Source: Acridotheres tristis (taxonomy: Eukaryota > Chordata > Aves > Passeriformes > Sturnidae). Taken from it: 64,000 bases of DNA. The stretch spans positions 29,073,795 to 29,137,794 of the forward strand of contig CM072885.1 of assembly GCA_037013685.1 (NCBI GenBank), written 5' to 3'. Under the pieces are notes generated by a model. It worked only from the letters and a program-made list of their open reading frames with translations. It made no database searches and was not told the DNA's origin. Within the stretch, counting starts at the first letter, position 1. Every line of letters begins with the position of its first letter. Positions 12,991 to 24,382 of this stretch are shown one piece after another. The position numbers and the translations under genes are program-made.

Positions 12991-13430
12991 CCTTCAGGAG
13001 CAGAACCTGTCAGACACTGTCATGCCTGGCCAGGAGCAATGAATAGGGGACGCAACAATCATAACAGGGTCTGACAGACCCTGCTCCCTTGAGGGGTCCT
13101 CCGTGGGCTGCAGTGTGATTATTCTCTCCATTCTGGTCCTCCATGGGCTGCAGGGGAACAACTCTCTTTCAGCTGCCATGCAGAGTTTTTACCCTTTCCT
13201 AAATATGCTGTCACAGACACAGCACAAACACTGCTGATGAGCTCAGGTTTTTGAGCAGCATCAGCACTTCACCTGAAACTGGTTCTGTCCAACATGGGAC
13301 AGCCCCTGGTCTCTTCTCACAGAGACCTCCTGTGCAGCCCCTCTGCTGCTGCCAACACCTGGACATGGACACTCTGAGCAAGCTAACAGGAAGACCTGAT
13401 ATTCCCATAACAAATAGCACTGTCGAAGAA
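12991..13430. mobile_element. Diverged avian interspersed repeat, probably ERV-derived
   Basis: This block is GC-richer than its surroundings. It contains two copies of a 'GGTCCTCC-TGGGCTGCAG' phrase about 55 bp apart (near 13088 and 13134), then a 'TTTTTACCCTTTCCTAAATATG' type phrase near 13185 and a 'TCTTCTCACAGAGACC' phrase near 13313. The same phrases in the same order occur, as I recall, in a high-copy repeat of bird genomes that I associate with endogenous retroviruses. Boundaries are approximate, no target duplication was found, and orientation is not assigned. Frames at 12994-13179 and 13211-13420 fall inside it and are not treated as genes. Confidence 0.5.
13065..13083. other. 9-bp perfect inverted repeat with one central base
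   Basis: CAGGGTCTG and its exact reverse complement are separated by a single A. It lies in the diverged repeat at 12991-13430 and is probably a local accident of that sequence. A protein-binding palindrome cannot be excluded. Confidence 0.4.
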
Positions 13431-14045
13431 TCAAGAAGCCCTTTTTCTCAGGAGTGGTGACATATTTTCTCTACAGGTTGAAACATAGCACTGCATCTGT
13501 TGATCTCTCATATTTAAAGACACTTGTTTTCATTAGTGATGTTGAGCTGTCTGCTACCTCTGTGTGGTTCCCAAGTCAGGTTACAAACTTTTCAGATGCA
13601 GTGATCCAGATCCTCTTTTACTCAACTTAGTTTATTCTCACACAACCCAATTACAGAGTAGAGAGCCAATGCTCTCATCTGAAGCTATACTTCTCTCTTA
13701 CTTATGTTTTCTGTTCCAAGGGAGGGAAAAATTATTCTCTATTTCTTTGACTAATTTATTTTCTTTCAGTCTAAAGATTAATAACGGAAATGTGGAGGTA
13801 TGTGTGGATAGTTATGTGTTGTCTGAATGCTCATAAACTGAATGAGTTTCTCTATATCTTCATATCTGAATGGTGATCATTTGTATCATTTGGTGATGCT
13901 ATCAGAAATTCTACTATATAACAATCCATGTGCCTCTTTCTGGGGCTGCTACTGAAATGTGGTTTTAAGAGATGTTTCATAGACACAGAGGTTTTCCTGA
14001 GTGATTCTGGTGCTCTTTTTCCTGCACTAATCTGCTTTTTTCACC

Positions 14046-14086
14046 ATTATTAATATTAATATTATTATTATTGTTGTTGTTGTTTT
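14046..14086. repeat. Compound ATT/GTT trinucleotide microsatellite
   Basis: About 25 bases of ATT-type units, with ATTAAT variants at the left, pass directly into four GTT units on the plus strand. Such compound arrays usually arise when a point change within one array is itself expanded. Confidence 0.8.
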
Positions 14087-17000
14087 ATGTTTAGTATTTT
14101 CTGCCAGGTGCTAACAGAATTATACTACTAAACAGTAAACCTAGTAAGTCAAGAATTTGCTCCTAATCAGAACACTGAAATTACTACATAAATGTCCTAA
14201 ATTTAGTTGGGGAACTAAAGTCATCCTCTTGATAAAATTTGTAGAAGACAGTCAGAAGCTTGCAAAGAAAGGTTCCCTCCACTACAAGTTTCATGTGTCT
14301 TTTCCCTTCTCTGGAAATTCCCCACTAGCTAACTAGAGCTGGTGCAATAAACAGAAATTGGTTTAACAGGCTTTGGAAAACACAACTTTAAAAGAAGATA
14401 TTGGTCTGTATGGATTTGTTAGCATTGTAATAATAAATATGTGAGACAAAAAATATTACATTAAATATGCAGAAGTAATCCTGAGAGGATGAACCAGAGA
14501 TGAGCTCCTTGCCTTCCAACCATGTGCTCAGCTGGAGAAGTTAGGGTATCACCTGTTGCCTCTATTTATGTTTACTTATTTATTCTACTCCAGAATTTTT
14601 ATTTCCTTGTCTGTGAGGAGGCATTGCTCTTTCTGGCACTGGGGAGCATGTTGCCCGCCTCAGACGAGGCTGCTGTAACAGGCTGGTCTGAACGTGGAAG
14701 TCTCCCAATTTCTGAATAAACTTCTAACCATTCTTAATGACATCAGTACTTTTACTGCTTAATTGCCGCTCCACCAGTTATTTTAAAAAGAAGACCACTG
14801 CAGGCAGTGAGGGACCCATCCTATTACTTTATGTTGAGCTTACTCTGTGAGCCCCTATGAGACCAGACCCCTCTCCAATGGTTTTGGGCTTACAATAGGA
14901 CTCAAGAAGGAGCTGCCCACCTCACTGTGCAGGCCAAGTGGATTTGGCTCAGAAACAGAGCTTCAGGTGCCTAGAGAAAGAGTTGTATGGACCTTCCTTT
15001 GAGGTGGGATTGTGCTGGGGATATTTTGGATGTGAGTTTTAATTCTGAACCCTAATTCTATGTCTAAGACTCTCTGTCACTTTCAGAGATTAACCCTTAG
15101 GCAGATCTGAAAATGCCAGCTGCTGTGCTGAACTCCTTCTTTCAATGTCTTTGCCTCCAATGTAATATTCTCTTGGAATGGCAGTTAATTCTCCAGTGCT
15201 TTATTTTTATATTAACTACCAGGAGAAAATAAAATGTGCATTATCCAGAAGAAAAAAATACATGTATGATAGAGCTGGGGAAAAAAAAATCTCTCAGGAT
15301 ATATTTCAAATTTTTGTTGCAATCTAAAAGGGTATAAGAGGCAATTAGCTATTACAGAGAGAAAGTTGTGGTTTCTAACAGAGATACTTGCTTTAGGTTT
15401 GCAACACATTCAGAGAGCAGCCTCGTGAATCCCCTGGGCCCACCTTCATCATTTCACTCACAGAGCTGTGGCTGCATTAGGTCTGCGCAATGTGTTACAC
15501 TGTGGGGAGAGAGTGGGCAGAAACAGCAGGTGACCAAAGCAAGCATAAATTAATCTAGATACTTTCATTACATTTTGGTAGTAAGCTGGGAAAAAGGAAG
15601 AGGAAAAAATGATGCCTTGTACAAGATGTAAGCATAGTGTTCAGTGCCTGGCAAGGCAGAGCAAAAAGTGTTATGAGATTTGCTGAGGGCAAGGCAATTC
15701 AGGGTAAGGCCAATGAAGAAACTGTGAGGAACTTTTGGAACACTGCTAAATGTCACGGGCAAGAGACAGACATTTTAATTCCACAGTGTCTCCCAATGAG
15801 ATGCCTGCTTTGTCCCAGGCTACCTTCATGATGCCATTTGTGCTGGAACTTGGAATGGAATTTAGTCATGTTAAAAAGCAGATAGATAATTACATATCAA
15901 ATTAAAGAAGTTGTTTTCTTTTATTATAGCAAAATCAGAGCTTAAGGTTAAAACAAATCCATCAGCTTTATTTTTTTTCTCCTCTTCTTTCTCCAGTTAG
16001 CCTGCTGGGATACTCCTATCCTTCACTGAAGTAAATGTGAGTGACTTTTCCTTGCATTTCACAATATTGTCACTTGCATGAAGTTTTACATTCTGTCCAA
16101 GCTGTGATCAAGATAAGCATTCCATGAATGAGTTCACTTTCATTAACATTATTTATAGCATTCACACACGATGATGAGCTGCAAGATAAGTCAGAGTGGC
16201 AGACACCTCCTACAGACTCCAATGGCTTTTCCCATGAGGTCCCTTGTATCCTGCTGACGTCTCAATCTGTTTCTCCCCAAGGGTCATGAAATCAATTTGT
16301 TGCCAGGAACTTTGTCAGCCTTGTTCTACTACTTGACTTTCAAATTTACTGTGACAACTTTTTTAGATGAGATGGCATGACCATAGCTGCTTCTGATTCT
16401 GGGATCTAGTCAAGCACAAAGAGATGATGCTTGGAAGAGCAAAATACCTCTACTCACTTGATTAGTGAGCTTTTGTGTGCAGAATCAATTGACACAGAGC
16501 AGTTGAGTAAAGACCCTCGTACCAAGGCTAAGGAGTGAAATCTCACCCTTTTTGCTTGGAACATCTGCAGAAATCCTAACAACATGGTTTATTATGCAAA
16601 GAAACAAATAGCGAGTTCCCTGCACCACAGAAAATTGTGTGGCTTTGATGCCTCTGGGATCAATTTTTTAAGAATATACAGGACTGCAATAGATCTTGCA
16701 GCCCATGGGAAACAAAATATGTGATTTCTGCAAGAGACAGTTTAGGGACCAATTTCCAAGCAGAAATTTTTTCATGGGTTTGGCCACTCAGGAAGAGCAT
16801 CAAATGCTGTTCCAGTCCAAATAGTGTTCTGGTCATTTCTGTCTAGATAGACACCTGGCATCATTCAGTCCACTAAACCTATGTAACCTCTAACTACTGA
16901 TTGTTACACACTTATTATACACTGAACTTCTGAATTTTCTTTCCACCTTTTCAGTAGTGGCCTCATGGTAAAAATAAAAATAATAAATTCAGAAGCCTAC

Positions 17001-17325
17001 TCAAGGATTGTGTGCTATGCGAAAGCTGTCTGGAACTTTCAGAAACTCAAAGGTTTTTGACATGCTGTGATGCACCTGCCCTGAGTTTGTTCTCTATTTC
17101 TGGGGCCATAAGTTAAACTGGAGATATTTAATATAATGAAAAAGCATAGATATACAGTAACATTAAGTGTGAGAAGTTTATTCTTACATCCAACGCTGTA
17201 TTTTCAGATTGTTAATTTTTCAGTCTTTTTATGAAAAAAAAAAAGTCCATCACATGGTGGATGGTTTTAGAAGAGAAAAAGCTTTTTGTTTCCTGATGTG
17301 TTTCATGAATAATGAAAATACTGTT

Positions 17326-17386
17326 ATATATATCTGTATATATGTATGTATATGTGCATATATATTTGTGTTTGTATATATGTATG
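17326..17386. repeat. Imperfect TA/TG-rich simple repeat
   Basis: Alternating purine-pyrimidine text made of TATA, TGTA and CATA words over about 60 bp, interrupted and without a fixed period. It is typical of an old decayed dinucleotide microsatellite. Confidence 0.65.
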
Positions 17387-19180
17387 CTCTGGGGTTTTTT
17401 TACTTTTTTGATCTCTTAAGTTTAAACTAAAAAAATAAAGGAAGGCAGAAACAGAAAAATATCATAATAATATGGTAAGAAAAGTCTATTAAAAAAGAAA
17501 AAAGAAAAAAAGGAATTTGGTAGCAACAGCAAAAAAAACCACATGGAAAATGTATACCCATTGTGATAAAACCAGTCATGGCCTCTGAGTTTACTTTGCA
17601 TCTTCCTACATTCTAATGTGAACTTTTGTTTTGAAAAGCTAAAATTAAAATCTCTCAAAAAGTGTTCATATAACAGCTTGTAATTCATGCAGGTGTTAAC
17701 TAAGAACACCTTTTGAGCAACAAAAATAAAGTTGTTTTTTAGGGCAGAAAAATGGTTGGGTGTTTGTTTGTTTGTTTTTGGGCTTTGTTTTGGTTTTTTG
17801 TGAAACTCTATTTTTAAATTCAAACATAAAGAGAATGAAAGACAACGCTCAGTTCACTTTCATGCTCACCAATTTGGAAGTCTACAATTTCAATTATCCA
17901 GTAGCCCCAAACTCTCAGACTGTAGAGAGGTGAGAGTAGGTCAGAAATGGAAGGTAAGGAAGAAGCTGCAGAGGAGTGTTAGAACAAATGTGAAAAATGA
18001 ACCTTATTTACTTTGGGATTGGCTGACTGATTTGCTGCCTTAACTATATGCTCTTGCTAGCTTACAAAAGCTTTTTCTCCTTGTAACCAGATCTGTGACA
18101 AGGGCCTTTTCTGTTTCCTTTATCAACTCACACTGAAATAGCTTTCGTGGGATGGTCTCTTGTGCCCCAGTGCTGCAGATACTGCTCTGTGCACAGTGTG
18201 CACAAAGCTGTGTAAACTTCAGCCCCAGCAAGCTGGAGAAGAAGGAATGCCACCCCTCAGAACCTGCAGACCTAGACCATAGGAGATCTTGATTTAGACA
18301 AAGATGCCATTGAGATCAGGAGTAGGTCTAGGCATGAGTGGATGAGGACTTGCATGCAGACCAAATCCCCGCTGGGATTTCAGCATGTCTAGGGACATTT
18401 ATTTTTGTGGTATCAAAGAATAGGACAAGTTGTTACTAGAATAATTTTGTGTCATATATTTAGTGATACCTGTTCTACCTGGATATCCAACCCTGGAGAG
18501 ACCACTTTGTATCCTTTTCCCATGTCTTTATACCTCAATTCTTTATTCAAGGGATTCAAGAAAGTGTTCTACATGCATAAATACCATAAATAAAATGTGG
18601 CTAATAGCATCACAAAGCAGAAATTGTTGAGTCACCACCGGCTATGACCGTCTTGTCTTAAGCAGGACACTTAACCTAAAAGAGATGCTAATCACACAAG
18701 ATTTGGGAACAGACTAAGCTTTCCTGGAAAAGGAAAGTGATGGCAAGACAAACCTATGAGATTGTATTTCCAATCTCTTCTGAATATGCTGTACTGGTCT
18801 CCTACGCACCTGGGCTGCCAAAGGAACAGCCTTATTACATGTGAGCATTGTCCAGACACCAAGACATGAGTGGGAGGAGAGAAAAGTGTGGATTACTTCA
18901 GGGTATAAAGCTACACATGTACTGAACTAAGCTATAGGATGGTGCTTGTGATTTGAGACAGAAAAACATACGTGAAACTTTGTCTGATGAACAACAACAT
19001 CAAAAAATAGCTCATGTCCTGCTGGATTTATGTAGAGAACTCCCACTAATGTGAATGGCAGTATGAGGACAGAATAAAATGCATGAGAATAAAAAAAAAA
19101 GAATCAGAAAGAGGTAATTATTTAGCAAATACCTATGAAATAAATTTAAATGCATGTCTTACTATGATTAACTGAAGGCT

Positions 19181-19243
19181 TGATTTAAAGTTCACTGATG
19201 TCTAAGGGAGTCTCTTTACTGACTTTTGTGGACTTTCAAATCA
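19181..19243. repeat. Possible ancient amniote repeat, imperfect inverted repeat
   Basis: The left arm starting TGATTTAAAG at 19181 and the right arm ending CTTTCAAATCA at 19243 are roughly complementary in reverse over about 30 bases each, with mismatches and an indel. The text resembles a widely dispersed reptile and bird repeat whose hallmark is 'CATTGACTTCAATGGGAG' type words. A similar word occurs nearby at about 19040-19062. Identification is from memory and weak. Confidence 0.3.
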
Positions 19244-22200
19244 GGCACCAGAAAGGATGCTCATTTCTTCTGTGAAAGCAATGTTTTATTGTTAGTCAAA
19301 AATTATGCTTTCCTGAAATTCTCTTGAAATGTAAAATCAGAAGAAAACTTTGAAAAGACATTTATAAACCCATCATTTAATCTGCGATACACAGTGTTTA
19401 TGTCTACGGTAGAAAATGACAGTAAGAGAGCAATCTAGAATGCTATTATAAAAGCATGATCTTTCCACAGATGAATTTGTTCACTGGTGCCACTAAACTC
19501 TGCCACATGAAGATTTCATATTGTATATGCTGACTTTAATCCAGATTCAGAAACACAGAAATGTCTTAAAGATTACATTTTTAATTTTCTCTGGGCTCTC
19601 TCAGGACTAAAATTTAATGCTTTCAAATTGTGTAATATTCTGACTATGGATTTATAATTTTACTTCCTTCCTCCCTTTGTTTGGAAATTAGGTTGAAATA
19701 ATGTTACTTTTGTAGGTAAAGGGAGTTGGCCAGATTCTTATGGAATGATGCCTTCTTAAAAAAGCATCTGACTCGATATTTCTTACTGCATATTTTTATT
19801 GCGATTTTTTTTCTATTACAAGATGTGTGGGTGAGTCATATTCCTTTATTCTCAGTTGCACTTTGAGGTACTGTAGTAAAATTCTTCTGACTTCCTTATA
19901 CAATTAAGTAGCCCCAGTGGGACTTCCTTTTACAGGTTAACAGCAGCTTTTTTGTATGAATGCGCCGCTTCCCTGTTTGACAGTGACTTCAAAAGTGTCT
20001 TTGGAGTACCTCTTTCTTCCTTCTATTACAAGGAAATGCTTCATTCTGTACATTAACAAGATGTGCTAGAGCAGATGACGTGAAAGAGAAATGAACTGAG
20101 AAATATACTGCCGTTTTCTTTCTTATACTTGACAAGATATTGAATATATCCGTGAACTTGAGACTTCCATCAGCACTTGAGAATGGTATGAAAATGAACT
20201 TTCATTACTATTCTATGAAGGGGCATCTGCATGACTTAAAGCAAACAAGGAAAATCCCATTTATACACATCTCTCTGGATCAAAAGCAGCAAGTTGAGGA
20301 TGGAGATTCTGACCCCCTTCTCTGCCTCAGAAGTTCATTGTGCTAGAATTACCTTCTAATATTCTTATATAGGTTGAAACAGATTCTTTTGCAGCTAGGA
20401 TATCACATAAACCAACAGTAAATTGTCATTATCATTATATATAGTACTCATACAGTAGTATGCTCAAGTTTGTGGACATTTTAATTTTATTTTATTTTTA
20501 CTGAATCATAGTGTTACATTTAGCTGAAAGACACTGTTCTTCAAATATGCGTGGAAAAGAAAAACAAGAAGACAAAAGCTAGTTTGAGTTCCAAATAACT
20601 TACATTCGTCTATATTTTGTCTGAGCTGAATTTCCTCTGAGATTTTTTTAGGCAATGCCTTTCACTGCTTAGTAGCCCGGATTAGTCGTTCAGAGAGGCC
20701 TGAACCACCTTGCCTTGAGTGAAGAGTCCCATTGGAATAGTCCAGGGAACTTTTCTTCTCAGGAAAAATGGAGGACATTCGAATGAATTGTCAACATCTT
20801 TTTATATTAAATAAAGAAACTGCCAAACAGATAGAGCAGTTGGAGTGAAGAATGTGTAGAGTCCTCTTACTGCCTTGTCCTGATCTCCTGGCCCATCAGA
20901 GTAAGAGAGTGGTGGAGTGGTGGCCTCTGTGTTCTGCTACATCCAGCATTCCATCTCAGGCCACAGAGAAAAGACAGTGGCTCTTGCACCTTTTCTTGGC
21001 TGACTGTACAAAAAGGATAAATGGTGATCTGGAGCTTTCCCAGGCTATACTGTTATAGGAAGGGTGAAAGGCAGTATGAGCATAACGTTAAACATGTAAC
21101 CAATGGCACTTTTCTTAGGTGCAAAGAATGGCACAATTTTAATTTCTGATATAGACATAAACTCAAGAATTCGAAACACCAGTCAGATCACTATAGGCAA
21201 TAATTAGCTTGTCGTAGGTACTACTATTCAGAGAGTATTAAATAAATCTTTGAAGCTAGAACAACAAAGAAATTGAGATTCTTAACTAAGAATAAATCCA
21301 GCACTACAGAGATAGAAGGAAGACAGATACAGAAAGACTGAGGGTCCAGTAGGTAGGATATCAAGGAAAATGAGATTGATTTCTTTTTCTCTAGGTTCTG
21401 ACTTTTGCAAGAATTTTAAATTATTCCAGCCCTTCATTCCTTATTCCTAAAAGAAGCTCAATTTTTATTTCCTGGAGTATATATTTTTCTTTCACATAGA
21501 CAATATGAGTTAAGTTCTTTTACATTCATCCAAACAAAACAACAGGCACCTAATTCCATTCTTAATAGCACAGAAATCTTGTAAAGAGAGAGGGATCTTG
21601 TTCCAGAATGGAGCAAAATGTAAACTTTTTGCTCTTTCATAGAAGGAAAAAAGAGCGCTATCTACATACTGAATTAAAATAAAAGAGTGGTTTAATTTTA
21701 ACCGTGGAACTTTTTAATATTCTTCTAAATTGTACTAGTTTATGGTAAATTTCCTGGTTTTTTTCAAGTATAGGTGTTTGATATAATAACATGAGTTTAT
21801 AAATTTAATCTGATTCAAAGAGAGCTTGGTGGGATAAATTTATTGTTTTGTTAAGAACCTCAAAAATTCCTAGAATAACAAGGTCTTTTTCACTGTTACT
21901 AAATCTTGCTAGGAATAATGTGATGGAATAGAGGAGGAATATGGCCACATCATTTAATGCATTTATTCATTCCAGCACACATAAAATAAAATAAAAGAAT
22001 ATGGTTTGTGCGCTATGGGAAGACAGAAGTGGTTTTCTTCTCTATTAGAAGAAAATTACTAGAAGTCTGGAAATTCTTTACCAAGACCTGAACTAAACTC
22101 TTCTGCTACATGAGATTGCTTCTTCCACTTCTAAAATGCTTTTGAAAATTAAGTGTTTCATATCAGAAGAGATCCCTGGAAGTTATTAAGAATAAGTAAT

Positions 22201-22506
22201 TGGATAAGGGAATATCAACTGTCTCAGCAAATATCACTACTTTAAAAAATGCTTACCCTGTCGGGTAAACGAGATTAATATTCTGAGAATATAATAGAGC
22301 AAATGAGAAAACTTGAGTGCAGAAATTGTACTGCTGTACTCAAGCTATAGTGTTCAATAATAAAACTGGGACTTCTTTGGGAGTCTGGAATGTTTCAGAT
22401 TCAGAAAGGTAGTCACTGCAATACTTAGGCTTTTAAGGTGACTTTTTTATTGAATCATGACTCAGATCCACATTGAGCATAGCTGTGGAGTTGGAATCTC
22501 ATCTTG

Positions 22507-22512
22507 AAAAGC
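22507..22512. repeat. Left 6-bp target-site duplication of LTR 22513-22863
   Basis: AAAAGC lies immediately before the LTR's TG and is identical to 22864-22869. The A-rich composition raises the chance of coincidence, but the match coincides with TG and CA termini. Confidence 0.7.
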
Positions 22513-22863
22513 TGAGGTAATTCTCTTTTCTCTCCGGTCCCTCTGGCTAGCTCTGGACCAGAGGCGGATGGGAAATCCTCGTAGACAAAGGTAAGAAACC
22601 AAAGGAGGGTCTTTTCTCCCATGGGAAAACATTGTCCGCAGTTTATTCTGTCCACATGGTGAGAGGAGAAAGAGACAGAGAGGGACAGGGCGGGCACTTG
22701 TAAACTTGGGGAAAGGGGAGAGGAGGAACAGACCCGCGAACAATGGGACACCGCTGACAGGGAGGGGTGAAAGGAAGGACTCTAACACACCACAACTTGT
22801 GGGGGGAGAACGGGATAAACCATTCAGTGCAAATATAAAACAATTTCTTAATGCAATACAGCA
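22513..22863 (-). mobile_element. Short solo LTR of an endogenous retrovirus, 351 bp
   Basis: The segment starts TG and ends CA on the plus strand and is flanked by 6-bp AAAAGC duplications, the stagger typical of ERVK-like (alpha/beta-retroviral) integrases. TTTATT at 22642-22647 gives AATAAA on the minus strand, leaving about 130 bp of U5 to the left and about 215 bp of U3 plus R to the right. The interior is more CpG- and GC-rich than the flanks, with a polypurine-rich stretch on the plus strand (about 22655-22735). No internal retroviral genes flank it, so it is a solo LTR. It is shorter than the other three LTRs and shares no obvious sequence with them, hence a separate family. Frames such as 22462-22929 and 22706-23068 overlap it and are judged incidental. 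No obvious TATA box was seen at the expected distance. Confidence 0.75.
22642..22647 (-). promoter_or_regulatory. LTR polyadenylation signal
   Basis: AATAAA on the minus strand inside the LTR at 22513-22863. It fixes the likely orientation and the R/U5 boundary. Confidence 0.55.
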
Positions 22864-22869
22864 AAAAGC
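22864..22869. repeat. Right 6-bp target-site duplication of LTR 22513-22863
   Basis: AAAAGC, identical to 22507-22512. Confidence 0.7.
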
Positions 22870-24362
22870 AAAGGAAATAATTAACATGCACTGCATGCCC
22901 TCAGCCCACGAATGCCTCAGGCACTCCAAGAAAAAGGCAAACTCCCTCTCTTCCCCAAATCCAGCCTTAAAATCCAGGCTGAGAAAAGAAAATGAAGAGC
23001 TGGTAACTAGGAATGTTATTTTATGTATATGTATGGCCTGTCTTATTCAGGAAAGGGAGATAGAATGAAGATCTAGGAACTAGGACTATTTATTTATTCA
23101 TTTTTACGTGTCGTTGTTCTCAGGTGAACATAACACACATTAGTGTCAGGTGTTCCACACTGAAGTTGTAAAGACAGTTTCCCCCCAGCTTTTGAACCAC
23201 AGAATAAATTTATATGCTAGAAGTATCTCTATTCTCATTTTTCAAGTTGTGAATTCCTTTTTCTTTAAAAAGAGCATCCTCCATAGGAGATGAATGGCCT
23301 TGGAATTTCAGTTCAGTTGGATCTGAGTGAAACTAAGCTTTAAATCCTTAACATAGAAAGAAGGGAGTTGAAATGCAGAAGAAAATCAAGGTTTTGAAAT
23401 GTGTCTTGCATTTATGAGGAAGCTATAGAAACTGTGTCAAGAAGAAAGTGATCTTTAGTCTCACAAACAGGCTGAGTAAATCTGTCTTTTGTATATTGGG
23501 AATAAGTAACTCTAGGATTCCTGGAAGAAAAACAAAGCTATGTGCTCTGTGTTTAGTAAGGGTATAGACCCTCAAGTCAATGTGCAAAAGCCCTGTTAGC
23601 TGTACTTTGGCTGCTAGTGCCACTGAGTCATGCCTGCTTGGATGCCAGAAGCTGTTTTCTGCAGAGGGAAGCTGACTCACCCAGCACAACCCAGCAGCCC
23701 AGCAAGACAAGAAGGCTCAAGGAGATCGTAACTCAAGGGAGGCTGCCATAGGTTTGATCACTGATTTATTCTCCTGTGTCATACACAAGATTTTTTTCAT
23801 GTCCGTCTCCATGGTGATGAGTTTGACCGTCACCCCTGGGGCAGCACAGAGTGGTGTAGAGAGCTCACCTAGGCAGATTTACACCGCTGCTGTGTATCAC
23901 AGGGACTGGCCACAGCGAACTATTGACGCACTGAAATGCTGAAAGTCGCTTCCCATTGAGGCATAAAAAATAGATTTTCTCATCTGGCAGGCAATCCAAA
24001 CTGCTAATTACTGGCAAAAATGTTTCCTTTTTTCGCTAAACAACTAGTGAATACAAGTTAGTCTTGCTTTTTTGCCAAAGCTGTAAAAAGGAGCTGACCT
24101 AGAATATACCTAAAACTCAACTCAAAATTTGCTGCTCTGCTACTAAGTCAAGTACCTCAACCTCTGCCTTTGCTTTACCCTTATTACCCAAATTATATAG
24201 TAAATCAAAGAGAGAGAGGTCAACTAAGTAAGACTAAATTGCAAAGCAGGTGTGAGATGTGAAAACTGAATGCCAATTTGACTGTTGTAACTGATACTAT
24301 TTCACATACTAGGAGAACAAAATATTCTGGAAGAGTGTATGGTAGTGAAACATCAGAAAATT

Positions 24363-24382
24363 ATTTATTTAATTAAATAAAT
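24363..24382. other. 20-bp perfect AT-only palindrome
   Basis: The bases read identically on both strands, centred on AATT. It contains only A and T, so chance occurrence in AT-rich DNA is plausible. It could adopt a cruciform under torsion, but no role is inferred. Confidence 0.6.

Larger units (their letters stand above)
13431..22506. other. AT-rich DNA without recognised gene
   Basis: About 9 kb with no recognisable exon or RNA gene. It carries small simple repeats at 14046-14086 and 17326-17386 and short poly-A or poly-T runs (for example near 17230 and 17500). There is a weak inverted-repeat relic at 19181-19243 and mixed AT-rich sequence elsewhere. The 133-codon minus-strand frame at 17422-17823 translates mostly to Phe, Lys and Asn from A/T runs and looks like low-complexity chance, not a protein. 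Confidence 0.6.

Noticed and set aside
17422..17823. 133-codon minus-strand frame
   Set aside because: The translation is low-complexity Phe, Leu and Lys from A and T runs.
22462..22929. 155-codon minus-strand frame
   Set aside because: It spans the whole LTR and both target duplications, is Cys/Ser/Pro/Leu rich from local composition, and has no recognised domain.
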